DNA of 41,455 nt from Candidatus Omnitrophota bacterium (GTDB taxonomy: Bacteria > Omnitrophota > Gorgyraeia > Gygaellales > Profunditerraquicolaceae), in the NCBI GenBank assembly GCA_028687205.1, contig JAQUAP010000003.1:1-41455 (forward strand), written 5' to 3'. The notes beneath the pieces are model-generated. The model worked only from the letters and a program-made list of their open reading frames with translations. It was not told where the DNA came from and made no database searches. Both the position numbers and the translations under genes were made by a program. Numbering within the stretch: position 1 is the stretch's first letter; every line of letters starts with the position of its first letter. Shown one piece after another: positions 33,993 through 40,840 of the stretch.

Positions 33993-34358
33993 CTATGCCG
34001 CATAGAGAAGTAAAATACCGAAGGCAATAATTAGTAAGCTAAGCAAGCGTAACCTATTCTCCGGCTGTTTATCCCACCAGTCAAGCATTACCCTGACTTT
34101 TTCCGGCCCCAAAATAAAGATAAGCAGGCCGCCTAAAAGCGCCAAAACTCCCAGCACAGAGAGCACCTGCGGCACCCTTGCCCGGGGCGCGTAATATAAA
34201 AAAAGAGCCCCCAATAAAAGCCTGAGCGAGCCGCCTATATAAATATTCTTTCCCTGCCTCCAGAAAGCCATCATCCTTCTGGCTGCGTGCGGATTGCAAA
34301 GTATGATAATCCCCATACCCGTTACTAAAGTCCCGATGATCTTAATTAATAGCGTCAT
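33993..34358 (-). CDS. Hypothetical four-helix membrane protein, 121 aa
   Basis: Four hydrophobic stretches (about 4-21, 41-58, 66-84, 102-120). No family recognised. GGAGG is in front of the ATG. First gene of the operon running to the GNAT gene at 31365. Confidence 0.72.
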   Translation of the reverse strand: MTLLIKIIGTLVTGMGIIILCNPHAARRMMAFWRQGKNIYIGGSLRLLLGALFLYYAPRARVPQVLSVLGVLALLGGLLIFILGPEKVRVMLDWWDKQPENRLRLLSLLIIAFGILLLYAA

Positions 34359-34385
34359 CTTGCGCCTCCTTCCGCTTTTGTTTTA

Positions 34386-34414
34386 ATTATACCCCTCTAA
34401 ACCAAAAATCCCAA
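34386..34414 (-). promoter_or_regulatory. Promoter of the 34358 operon (TTGGGA type)
   Basis: On the minus strand TTGGGA (plus 34409-34414), a 17-bp spacer TTTTTGG...GGGG and TATAAT (34386-34391). The -35 is inside the terminator hairpin at 34405-34437. Two more promoters of this type are at 36384-36412 and 37901-37929. Confidence 0.65.
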
Positions 34415-34437
34415 GCCCTTTTAGGGCTTGGGATTTT
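34405..34437 (-). terminator. Terminator after the PDZ lipoprotein gene
   Basis: AAAATCCCAAGCCC and GGGCTTGGGATTTT form a 14-bp stem with a 5-nt loop. The minus-strand 3' arm continues into a T5 run. Nearly the same sequence ends the 38003 gene. Confidence 0.88.
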
Positions 34438-34460
34438 ATCGGGAAACGATCCCCGGTTTT

Positions 34461-35381
34461 CTATTGGTCAAGATTTAGAGGGAAAAACAATTCTGTCTTT
34501 TGCATGCTTATCTTTCCCGCGGCGTCGGTGATCTTTTCCCTGCGCAAGATTTTTAAGTTTACGCTTTTCTTATTCTTGGCTAGGGCAACTAATTCATTAA
34601 CATCTTTTACAGGCTTACTGTCTACTTCCAAAATTACATCCAGAAAACGCAAACCAACCTTTTCCGCAGTGCTACCTATAGCTACATCATAAATCAAAAG
34701 GCCGGTTCCCGGCTGGAGCGCAAGCTCTGCTGACTGTTCTGGTTTTAGCGGTAAAACCGCAAGATTATATAACTCAGGCCTTAGGCTACGGCCCTGCTCC
34801 TTACTCAAGGTAGCAATAGCATTAGCCAACTGTCTCACTGTTTTCTCATCAGGGGTACGCAGATAAAGAGGTTTTTTGTTATCCAGATAAACCGCCAGGC
34901 CCCATTTGTAGGGAAGATTTAAATAAGGGTAATGATAAACTTCTAATAAGTAGACCTCGGCAAAAGGAATCACAAACGCCCCTCGATACTGGTTAGTATA
35001 GGTGCGTGGCTGATAGCTCCCGCCATAGTATGGCACATAATTCCAACCGACGAAATACCCTCCGCTGTTCGGAACGTATTGGGTAGTCTCCGTGGTCTCG
35101 GTCCACTCCCATTTTGTGCGCAAGCCATATTTATCCAGATCGAATGCCTTGAAATGCTGCCCGGCGCTAAATTCAACAAAATTCTCTTGGAGATTTTTTA
35201 AGGTTCCCGCTGCCTCTTCCCCGCTTGACAGCATCTCCGGATGGTAGCGATACCATTTTCTATGGTTTTGCTCCGGCCAGACAGATTTAGCCGGATCTTT
35301 TTGCTCGGTAAACAGGTAATCCATCGTAGCGCACCCGCTGGCAAATGCCACTATAAATAATAAAGCGAATATTTTTCTCAT
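34461..35381 (-). CDS. Lipoprotein with C-terminal PDZ domain
   Basis: The protein (306 aa) has lipobox ASGC (about residues 14-17). A tyrosine-rich middle (NSGGYFVGWNYVPYYGGSYQ) has no family I know. The C-terminal PDZ-type domain (about 215-300) reads GTGLLIYDVAIGSTAEKVGLRFLDVILEVDSKPV. No protease domain is present, so it probably acts as an adaptor or sensor at the envelope. Confidence 0.78.
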   Translation of the reverse strand: MRKIFALLFIVAFASGCATMDYLFTEQKDPAKSVWPEQNHRKWYRYHPEMLSSGEEAAGTLKNLQENFVEFSAGQHFKAFDLDKYGLRTKWEWTETTETTQYVPNSGGYFVGWNYVPYYGGSYQPRTYTNQYRGAFVIPFAEVYLLEVYHYPYLNLPYKWGLAVYLDNKKPLYLRTPDEKTVRQLANAIATLSKEQGRSLRPELYNLAVLPLKPEQSAELALQPGTGLLIYDVAIGSTAEKVGLRFLDVILEVDSKPVKDVNELVALAKNKKSVNLKILRREKITDAAGKISMQKTELFFPLNLDQ

Positions 35382-35401
35382 TTATAACCTCCTTTATTTA
35401 A

Positions 35402-35599
35402 TTATACCTTAAAAACCTTTTCCCAGGAAAAAATAATCAATTTTCCCAAAAGCCAGATGGAAAAGATGACAAAAAACAGGGCAAGTATAATCTGTAAGAA
35501 TATACTCAAAACGATAACCAAAGGAAAAAGTAATATCCCTATACCCGACAGGATGCCTACCGCAATCAGGAAAATTAAACCGATGGCAAAAGCTTTCAT
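35402..35599 (-). CDS. Small membrane protein, 65 aa
   Basis: Almost entirely hydrophobic (two helices), ending ISWEKVFKV-like with lysines. GAGGAGG stands before the ATG. It is 20 bp upstream of the PDZ lipoprotein gene, so likely in the same transcript. Confidence 0.65.
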   Translation of the reverse strand: MKAFAIGLIFLIAVGILSGIGILLFPLVIVLSIFLQIILALFFVIFSIWLLGKLIIFSWEKVFKV

Positions 35600-35721
35600 T
35601 CTTTTCCTCCTCGTGTTTTCTTTATAATATTTTCAGGAGATTCAGCCCCGTTCCCCGGGTATATTGCATAGATTATATTATAGCCCCAAAATGAAAAATC
35701 TCAATTCCTATATAAAAAAAC

Positions 35722-35747
35722 AGGGCTGGATGATTAAATCCAGCCCT
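35722..35747 (-). terminator. Terminator of the 36364-35771 operon
   Basis: AGGGCTGGAT and ATCCAGCCCT form a 10-bp stem with a 6-nt loop. On the minus strand a T7 run follows two bases later. Confidence 0.88.
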
Positions 35748-35770
35748 TTGATTTACGCTGCTAATTTCAG

Positions 35771-35884
35771 CTATTTCTTGCACTTAGTGCAGCAACTATC
35801 GTGGATGCATTTCATAATAGTCTTGGCAACAACAAAGATAATTATCAACAAGGCTATCTGCCCAAATAATCCCCAAGTCATCAT
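35771..35884 (-). CDS. 37-aa membrane micropeptide with cysteine-rich tail
   Basis: ATG at 35884 has an ideal AAGGAGG seven bases in front. The frame MMTWGLFGQIALLIIIFVVA forms one membrane helix and ends KCIHDSCCTKCKK before TAG. It is placed between the GYD gene and a strong terminator, as the last gene of a three-gene operon. The four Cys and one His in the tail could bind metal (inference). Too short for usual gene finders. Confidence 0.7.
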   Translation of the reverse strand: MMTWGLFGQIALLIIIFVVAKTIMKCIHDSCCTKCKK

Positions 35885-35903
35885 TTCTTCCTCCTTTTTT
35901 GTC

Positions 35904-36182
35904 TTAGGCCATAATCTTATCAAATTCCTCTATGGTAATCGCGGAAAAACTGGTAAAGGAGATGCCTGTTACTTTAGCCAACCCGATCGAGGCCTTCATC
36001 ACTTCGGCGACTCCGGGGAAATCCGTAATCAGCACGATGTCATATTTCCCGAGCAGCGCGTACATGGAATTAACTGTGCCGCCAGCCCTGGCTATAACAT
36101 CAAGCGCCTTCTTGGTCCTGTCGGCGGAGATACCTTCCATTGCCTCCTTGGAATATTTCCCATACATGAAAAACTTAGCCAT
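35904..36182 (-). CDS. GYD domain protein
   Basis: The protein (92 aa) matches the GYD family: YSKEAMEGISADRTKK, GGTVNSMYALLGKYDIVLITDFP, SFSAITIEEFDKIM. Members are small, dimeric ferredoxin-like folds of unknown role. An overlapping plus-strand frame is a shadow. Confidence 0.9.
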   Translation of the reverse strand: MAKFFMYGKYSKEAMEGISADRTKKALDVIARAGGTVNSMYALLGKYDIVLITDFPGVAEVMKASIGLAKVTGISFTSFSAITIEEFDKIMA

Positions 36183-36196
36183 TTACCCACCTCCTG

Positions 36197-36364
36197 TTAT
36201 TTTTTCCTACCGAGCAGGAAATAAAGGATCATACCGATAAGAGGAAGAATAAGAATGAGAATGACCCAGAGGATTTTTTTCCCGGTCTCTTTGGCGCTTT
36301 TCATTAAATCCACGATGGCCACGATATCCAGAACCAATACTACTAACCCCAGCAATGTCCCCAT
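36197..36364 (-). CDS. PLDc_N-type two-helix membrane protein, 55 aa
   Basis: From ATG at 36364 the protein is MGTLLGLVVLVLDIVAIVDLM, then a short charged loop and a second helix ending YFLLGRKK. This is the phospholipase-D N-terminal (PLDc_N) pattern, without a catalytic domain. GGAGGGG precedes the ATG. A longer frame up to 36472 crosses the promoter and is rejected. Confidence 0.85.
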   Translation of the reverse strand: MGTLLGLVVLVLDIVAIVDLMKSAKETGKKILWVILILILPLIGMILYFLLGRKK

Positions 36365-36383
36365 ATCCCCTCCTTTTTGTCTT

Positions 36384-36412
36384 ATTATACCTCTGTCAAG
36401 CAAAAATCCCAA
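36384..36412 (-). promoter_or_regulatory. Promoter of the 36364 operon (TTGGGA type)
   Basis: On the minus strand TTGGGA (plus 36407-36412), a 17-bp spacer TTTTTGCTTGACAGAGG and TATAAT (36384-36389). Same -35 and T5 start of spacer as the promoters at 34386 and 37901, but here the other hairpin arm is missing. Confidence 0.62.
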
Positions 36413-36458
36413 ACTATTTTCGCGCGGGGAGAAGCCAGGACAAAGCGCAAAAAATAAG

Positions 36459-36487
36459 TGGACGGATTTCATAAATAAGAGTATAAA
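36459..36487 (+). promoter_or_regulatory. Promoter of the 36507 lipoprotein gene
   Basis: TGGACG (36459-36464), 17 bp, TATAAA (36482-36487). The ATG with its GGGAGG site follows at 36507. Confidence 0.45.
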
Positions 36488-36506
36488 TATAGCAGGGAGG
36501 AAAATT

Positions 36507-36962
36507 ATGAAAATTCTTTATATTGCCTTAGCAGGTAGTTTTCTGTTGTTAAGCGGATGTTCGGGCTTTATGATACAAAGCGAAAAGAGGACGTTTTCGA
36601 GCGAGCCTATCTCAAAATCAGGCTATAGCGTTAATTTCTGCGGTAATGCTTATATGGAACCGGCCGAAGCGGAAAAGTTAGCGATGCAGCGCGCCTGCGA
36701 AATCACGCTAACCAAAGGGTACACTCATTTTGAGGTATTGACTAAATCCGACGAATCGGAGATGTGCCTGTTGGAAGATATTCCCCGCGGTTACTCAAAG
36801 CAAAAAAGATCGCCAGACACTTTCTTAGGCCCGCAGAATATTGTACGGCCTAATATAACGTTAAAAATAAAGTGCTACCGCGCTAATGAAGCGCCCAAAA
36901 CCGCTATTGACGCACAGAAGTATCTGGACGATAATTTCCCGGGGTTAAAATTTAAAAAATAA
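36507..36962 (+). CDS. Small lipoprotein, 151 aa
   Basis: Starts MKILYIALAGSFLLLSGCSG with a good lipobox (LSGC). The mature part has four more Cys (NFCGNAY, RACEIT, EMCLLE, IKCYRAN). ATG at 36507 has GGGAGG eight bases before it. A longer frame from 36255 runs over the opposite operon's promoter and is rejected. The CGNAY...A.. ACEITLTKGYTHFEVL segment resembles lipoproteins of the CC0125/CC1285 type; this match is weak. One of only two plus-strand genes. Confidence 0.75.
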   Translation: MKILYIALAGSFLLLSGCSGFMIQSEKRTFSSEPISKSGYSVNFCGNAYMEPAEAEKLAMQRACEITLTKGYTHFEVLTKSDESEMCLLEDIPRGYSKQKRSPDTFLGPQNIVRPNITLKIKCYRANEAPKTAIDAQKYLDDNFPGLKFKK

Positions 36963-36984
36963 TATCTGCAGCTTACAAATAAAA

Positions 36985-37023
36985 CGCCCTCTGTTCTAGA
37001 AATAGGATAGAGGGCGAATTTTT
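36985..37023 (+). terminator. Bidirectional terminator between 36507 and 37032 genes
   Basis: CGCCCTCT and AGAGGGCG make an 8-bp stem, with AATTTTT on the plus side and a TTTTATTT run on the minus side. Confidence 0.8.
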
Positions 37024-37031
37024 AAGCAATA

Positions 37032-37892
37032 CTAATCTTTAGTTTTGATCCGGTTGATAATATCCTCCAATTGCCGGTTGAACTCATCAGGCTCCTCAAC
37101 CATCAGGAAATGCCCCACGCCACGCATCACTCTTAAATGGTATGACTTCAGGTATTTGCTGTTGATATCCGGATAATTCGTCCACATGTCGGAATTCAGG
37201 CACCATAAGGGAGCTTTTACGTCAGCTAAAAGCGGGGGTATCGGAGTATTAAAATAACATTCAATAGTGCTGATAGCGATTGCCGGATTACAGCGGGAAA
37301 CATTCCTAATAACCCGCTTAATCAGTTTGGGATCGGCGTTCTTATTGAACATCCCGCGCATAAAGGGCGCGGAGTTCTTCACGAAATCCTCTTTCAAAGG
37401 ATCAATGTATTGCTTGAACTGTTCCGGGGTCGCCGGAAAATCCTCAAAATTTTCCAGGGTATCAATAGCGATAAGGCCGGCTACTCTTCCTTTAAGCAGC
37501 CGGTTTGCTTCTAATATTATCGTGCCGGACATGGAGTGGCCGATAAGGATGACTTTATCGGCTTTTTCTGCATTCACCACTGCAGCGACATCCTCGCCAA
37601 AGGCTTCCTGGGTATAGGCCTTTCTTTGGCAGCCGGACCTGCCGTAGCCAGCCAGGTCCAAAGCCACTACCTTGTATTTTTTAGCAAAATACGGTATCTG
37701 TTTATACCATACTGCGCGGCTGCCGCACCAGCCATGCACAAAGACCAGCGCCGGCTCACCCCTGCCATAGACGGAATAATGTATCTTTACGCCATCTTTG
37801 GAGAGAGCGATCCTATCCCTCGGCAGAAAGATGAGAACTGCGGCTGCCGCAAGGATGACTAAAATACTTATAATCCGTAATAGCTTTTTCAT
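37032..37892 (-). CDS. Alpha/beta hydrolase, membrane-anchored or exported
   Basis: The protein (286 aa) has an N-terminal hydrophobic helix (7-24). The alpha/beta hydrolase fold follows, with FVHGWCGSRAVWYKQ, nucleophile Ser120 in IGHSMSG and His in GVGHFLM near 264. It resembles the 2-hydroxymuconic-type and haloperoxidase-like hydrolases; substrate unknown. It faces the periplasm if the anchor is not cleaved. Confidence 0.85.
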   Translation of the reverse strand: MKKLLRIISILVILAAAAVLIFLPRDRIALSKDGVKIHYSVYGRGEPALVFVHGWCGSRAVWYKQIPYFAKKYKVVALDLAGYGRSGCQRKAYTQEAFGEDVAAVVNAEKADKVILIGHSMSGTIILEANRLLKGRVAGLIAIDTLENFEDFPATPEQFKQYIDPLKEDFVKNSAPFMRGMFNKNADPKLIKRVIRNVSRCNPAIAISTIECYFNTPIPPLLADVKAPLWCLNSDMWTNYPDINSKYLKSYHLRVMRGVGHFLMVEEPDEFNRQLEDIINRIKTKD

Positions 37893-37900
37893 TGTTTTAT

Positions 37901-37929
37901 ATTATATCCTGCAAAACCAAAAATCCCAA
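37901..37929 (-). promoter_or_regulatory. Promoter of the 37892 gene (TTGGGA type)
   Basis: On the minus strand TTGGGA (plus 37924-37929), a 17-bp spacer TTTTTGGTTTTGCAGGA and TATAAT (37901-37906). The ATG is 8 bp downstream of the -10. The -35 is part of the preceding terminator hairpin. Confidence 0.68.
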
Positions 37930-37950
37930 GCCATTTTCGAGCTTGGGATT
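37922..37950 (-). terminator. Terminator after the 38003 gene
   Basis: AATCCCAAGC and GCTTGGGATT form a 10-bp stem with a 9-nt loop; T5 follows on the minus strand. It shares sequence with the terminator at 34405-34437. Confidence 0.82.
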
Positions 37951-38002
37951 AATTTATCGGAATCAACTACGCTCTATATAGTTTCTTGCAGTTTAAGGAG
38001 AA

Positions 38003-38683
38003 TTATTGTTTTTTAGGATTGAAATTAACCGTATATTTGGTTTTGTCTACTATGCTATACTGCATACCTTCTATGGTCACTAATTCTTGATTAGAAGTTA
38101 CATCAGGTATATACCTAATGCTGTAAAAATCATTTTCGCTACGAAGGAATCTATTTGGTGGAATCTCGACTTCATAAGCTACAATATTTTTTTTAATAAT
38201 TTTTAGTGTACTGGGGCTTCTTGTTCCTTGCCTACAAGATAATTCTATACTATTCTCCAGTGGAATTGTTTCTAGTTCGAAAAATACAATTGAGAAATTT
38301 GGGTTCCTAGAATTAGGGAATACCTTTACTTTTTTATCTAAATCTTCAGATTTGAACTTATTAGTTTTGATATTTTTATAAATACTACTTATGACTTCTT
38401 GCATACCAGCAACTTCCTTTTCAACTCTAGTAATAGCATTAACCGTTGTAGAAATCTCTTGTTTTAAGCTAAGGCTTTGCTTAACTTCTATTTTTAAATC
38501 TCCCATTTCTTTTTTAATATTATTTATAGTAACCGATAAATTATTTAAAAAACCCAATCCACCTAATACCCCAAGAGAACCTATTAGTATTAGGACTCCA
38601 TATTTATATTTCTTATTCCTAATAAGAGAAATGCCAACCCACATTCCTGTAGAAACTATTATCAGGGTGCATATCGCAATCAT
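38003..38683 (-). CDS. Membrane protein with coiled coil, AT-rich gene
   Basis: The protein (226 aa) has two membrane helices (about 2-20 and 28-48) and a coiled coil (about 52-110: NNIKKEMGDLKIEVKQSLSLKQ). A beta-rich C-terminal domain follows. No family recognised. Its ATG overlaps the DUF4145 stop (ATGA), so the two are translated together. The pair is visibly richer in A and T than its neighbours. Confidence 0.75.
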   Translation of the reverse strand: MIAICTLIIVSTGMWVGISLIRNKKYKYGVLILIGSLGVLGGLGFLNNLSVTINNIKKEMGDLKIEVKQSLSLKQEISTTVNAITRVEKEVAGMQEVISSIYKNIKTNKFKSEDLDKKVKVFPNSRNPNFSIVFFELETIPLENSIELSCRQGTRSPSTLKIIKKNIVAYEVEIPPNRFLRSENDFYSIRYIPDVTSNQELVTIEGMQYSIVDKTKYTVNFNPKKQ

Positions 38684-39312
38684 ATTTTGCCATCTCTTTT
38701 CTCGATAGCTTCTTTTTGACTTTGCGGTATAGTTTTATTATATAAGTCTTCTACATGTTTTGGTTGTGTGATCATTACTTCGGCTATTAAATTAACTAAA
38801 CCAAATAATTTTTCAGCAGTTTCGTTATCATCTTTTAAGTCTATTTGTCCAGGATGCACTGCATTGTTACCAACAACTCTAACAATATCGAGTGATTTCT
38901 GAACTTTTGGAGGCAAGCCCTTTTTTACTAAATTTGCTATATCGGTATTAATATTCCCCTCATCCTCACCTAAATGCTTACATAATTTTTGTATTGCCAA
39001 CCTAAGAAGAGCTGCTGATCCCCTAGGAGATAAAGAGATAATTGAACGGGCCTCCTCATAATCATCCTTAATTTCTACTGGTAAATCAGAATTAGGTAAA
39101 GGTGCGTTTCCGTTGCACGGATAAATCATCTTACCTTTATGCCACAGGGAATACTCACCGCAATGAGTACAAAATGCAACTAAAAGATTGCTAAAATCGT
39201 TAAGTCCGTTTAAACGGTATGAAAAATAACACCAGTCCTGGTTTGAATAAGCTCCACAATGTGGGCAATTAAAAGCAGTTTCTCTATATTTCGGCGCTAT
39301 ATAGGAAATCAT
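38680..39312 (-). CDS. DUF4145 protein with N-terminal zinc ribbon, AT-rich gene
   Basis: The protein (210 aa) has a zinc ribbon (Cys16/19 and Cys48/51). The DUF4145 core follows, with EEARSIISLSPRGSAALLRLAIQKLCKHLG and VVGNNAVHPGQIDLKDD. DUF4145 domains recur in restriction and other defence-linked proteins, but solo forms have no set function. SD AGGAGG is 4 bp before the ATG. A mini-copy of the palindromic repeat lies just upstream. Confidence 0.82.
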   Translation of the reverse strand: MISYIAPKYRETAFNCPHCGAYSNQDWCYFSYRLNGLNDFSNLLVAFCTHCGEYSLWHKGKMIYPCNGNAPLPNSDLPVEIKDDYEEARSIISLSPRGSAALLRLAIQKLCKHLGEDEGNINTDIANLVKKGLPPKVQKSLDIVRVVGNNAVHPGQIDLKDDNETAEKLFGLVNLIAEVMITQPKHVEDLYNKTIPQSQKEAIEKRDGKI

Positions 39313-39333
39313 TTAACCTCCTTTTTAAACAAT

Positions 39334-39365
39334 AGGGACGGTTCTATTTTTCAGAAACCGTCCCT
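39334..39365. repeat. Mini-copy of the AGGGACGGTTCT palindrome
   Basis: AGGGACGGTTCT and AGAAACCGTCCCT with a 7-nt centre. Same ends as the 75-bp copies, but the middle is deleted. It sits between the AT-rich pair and the DUF3313 gene. Confidence 0.85.
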
Positions 39366-39402
39366 CTGTATTGCGACTCTGAAGCAGCTAAATTCTGTTT
39401 AT

Positions 39403-40092
39403 TTAATCCACTTGATGCGCGCGAAGCAGCGCCAGGTTAGTCTGCATCCTGCGGGCCCAAAAGTTAAAGGCATCCTGCACATCGCCCCAACGCGTGTAAC
39501 TGCTAGAGAGCGATTTTGTGCTTGCCCTGCGGTCAACCACGGCAGCCAGGCGCTTGCCGGTAAGGCTATCTAATGCCTCTCCCTCAATCCCTACTACCCC
39601 TGCTCCGCTATGCGTCCCCAGGGTAAACTTCTTGGCATAACTGATCCCCAGGCCGTAAGGCGTAACCGTAGAAAGTATCTCCTTGACCGGGCTGCTGGCC
39701 TTGGCCTCGGTTATGACGCATTTGATGCGCATCACATCAGGGCCGGGCTCATTGACCATAACATAATCTCTTTTCAGGGCGTCGGAGAGCGAGACATAAA
39801 GATAGTCCACTAATAACTGCTGGTCTTCCTTGGATAAATTACTCAAAGTAGAATCGCTGCTGTCGGCAGCCCAGAGCTGTATCGGCTCAAGGATGACCTT
39901 ATTATACTTAGCAAAATCTACGCTCTTGTCCCGGTATACGTATTTGGCCTGACCGCTCCTGCCGGTATGGAATTGCGAATAATCACCTAAGAATCCTGAC
40001 ATCTTGGCGCTTGAGACCTGCTCTGTCGTTGCGCAGCCGGCAATAACAAAAGCGATGAAACTTATTGCAACTAAAGGCATAAAATTTTTCAT
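39403..40092 (-). CDS. DUF3313 lipoprotein
   Basis: The protein (229 aa) has lipobox IAGC (about 17-20). It matches DUF3313: SGFLGDYSQFHTG, AKYVYRDKSVDFAKYNKVILEPIQLW, LSKEDQQLLVDYLYVSLSDAL. Outer-membrane lipoprotein of unknown role. AAGGAG precedes the ATG. Confidence 0.88.
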   Translation of the reverse strand: MKNFMPLVAISFIAFVIAGCATTEQVSSAKMSGFLGDYSQFHTGRSGQAKYVYRDKSVDFAKYNKVILEPIQLWAADSSDSTLSNLSKEDQQLLVDYLYVSLSDALKRDYVMVNEPGPDVMRIKCVITEAKASSPVKEILSTVTPYGLGISYAKKFTLGTHSGAGVVGIEGEALDSLTGKRLAAVVDRRASTKSLSSSYTRWGDVQDAFNFWARRMQTNLALLRAHQVD

Positions 40093-40122
40093 AGCTTACT
40101 CCTTTTATAGATTATCAGGCTT

Positions 40123-40150
40123 ATTTTACCGCTGGTAAGGTTGTTGTCAA
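40123..40150 (-). promoter_or_regulatory. Promoter of the DUF3313 gene
   Basis: On the minus strand TTGACA (plus 40145-40150), 16 bp, TAAAAT (40123-40128). It gives a normal leader of about 25 nt with an SD, unlike the close-set promoters elsewhere in the window. Confidence 0.65.
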
Positions 40151-40187
40151 TCTAAAAAGTTTTACCCAAATGTATACAAGAAATTGT

Positions 40188-40230
40188 GGGGACATCATGC
40201 TTATCTACGGTAATTAAGTCTCATGTCCCC
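40188..40230. repeat. Second palindromic repeat type (GGGGACAT...ATGTCCCC)
   Basis: GGGGACAT (40188-40195) and ATGTCCCC (40223-40230) close a 27-nt centre CATGCTTATCTACGGTAATT... It is not the same family as the AGGGACGG repeats, though both carry GGGGAC. Single copy here. Confidence 0.7.
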
Positions 40231-40256
40231 GGAATTGTAACCGTTTTATTTGCGAA

Positions 40257-40302
40257 GGTAGCGGGGTGGCGAGAAGTGTGCCCTCGACAGGACCCGCTGC
40301 AC
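40257..40302. repeat. Imperfect palindrome after the ion-channel-like gene
   Basis: AGCGGG (about 40259) pairs with CCCGCT (about 40291); GGCGAG and CCTCG also pair inside. No T run follows, so it is not a standard terminator. It may stabilise the 3' end of the 40307 transcript. Confidence 0.5.
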
Positions 40303-40306
40303 AAAA

Positions 40307-40651
40307 TTAATCCTTGATATCCAGATGGAATTTATGAAGCAATCTATGCAATATCGGGGTAGCGATAATCGCTAGAATGGCGAAGAAGATAAAGGTGCTG
40401 AGGATAGAATAAATTCCAGTAAATAGCTTGCCAAAGGCGGTATTGATGCTGCTCACTGTACCCACTCCAGTCATAATCATCACTGAATTAAGGTAAGCGT
40501 CGATCCAAGAAAGTTTCTCCGCGAAATGAAAGACAATAGTTCCGAACAAAATGGTAGCTACAAGTAAGAGCAGAGAAATAATAACATTGCGCGCCAGGCG
40601 CAGGAAGAATTTCTCTTTCGGTAATAAGGGTTGGCGATAATGTTCAAGCAT
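40307..40651 (-). CDS. Two-helix ion-channel-like membrane protein, 114 aa
   Basis: Two membrane helices (about 20-43 and 80-102) flank a re-entrant loop with MIMTGVGTVSSINTAFGKL. The layout is that of a KcsA-type two-helix potassium channel, but the filter is TGVGTV instead of TVGYGD. Selectivity is therefore open. A promoter, leader and terminator-like hairpin lie upstream (40685-40787). Confidence 0.6.
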   Translation of the reverse strand: MLEHYRQPLLPKEKFFLRLARNVIISLLLLVATILFGTIVFHFAEKLSWIDAYLNSVMIMTGVGTVSSINTAFGKLFTGIYSILSTFIFFAILAIIATPILHRLLHKFHLDIKD

Positions 40652-40684
40652 AGATTTATTCTACCCCTCTCAATAAGCTTGTCA

Positions 40685-40752
40685 ACAAAAAAGGCGCTGA
40701 TTTCTCAAGCGCCTTTTCCTCGTAGCACAAATGTTCCTCTCCAACTAAGATT
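40685..40752 (-). ncRNA. Short leader RNA or sRNA with terminator, complementary to the tRNA-like anticodon arm
   Basis: The promoter at 40759-40787 would start a transcript near 40752. It contains TCTTAGTTGGAGA (complement of plus 40738-40750) and then GGAGAGG with a possible GTG start for a 7-codon peptide. It ends at a 10-bp hairpin with T6 at about 40685. The 13-nt word is the exact complement of part of the tRNA-like sequence upstream. It may be a free sRNA or an attenuated leader of the channel gene at 40651. Confidence 0.55.
40689..40717 (-). terminator. Intrinsic terminator in the channel-gene leader
   Basis: AAAAGGCGCT and AGCGCCTTTT form a 10-bp stem with a 9-nt loop, followed by TTGTTG after the T run on the minus strand. 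It is 38 bp before the channel start codon. Confidence 0.85.
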
Positions 40753-40758
40753 AATTGA

Positions 40759-40787
40759 AGTATACCTCTTATAATGTCTATTGTCAA
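40759..40787 (-). promoter_or_regulatory. Near-consensus sigma70 promoter
   Basis: On the minus strand TTGACA (plus 40782-40787), exactly 17 bp, then TATACT (40759-40764). This is one of the best matches to the consensus in the window. Confidence 0.8.
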
Positions 40788-40840
40788 GGTTTACTATGAG
40801 CGCGGTTAGCTTCTCCGGCCTAACCACGCCCTTTTCGATA

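Noticed and set aside
35664..36224. 186-aa open frame on the plus strand
   Set aside because: It runs opposite to the GYD gene and the 37-aa gene, which have SD sites and family support; the plus frame has neither.
36384..36400. TTGACA four bases before TATAAT upstream of the 36364 gene as the -35
   Set aside because: The spacing is far too short; TTGGGA at 17 bp fits and matches the two sister promoters.
36255..36506. Upstream extension of the plus-strand lipoprotein
   Set aside because: It crosses the opposite operon's gene and promoter; the ATG at 36507 starts a clean lipoprotein signal with an SD.
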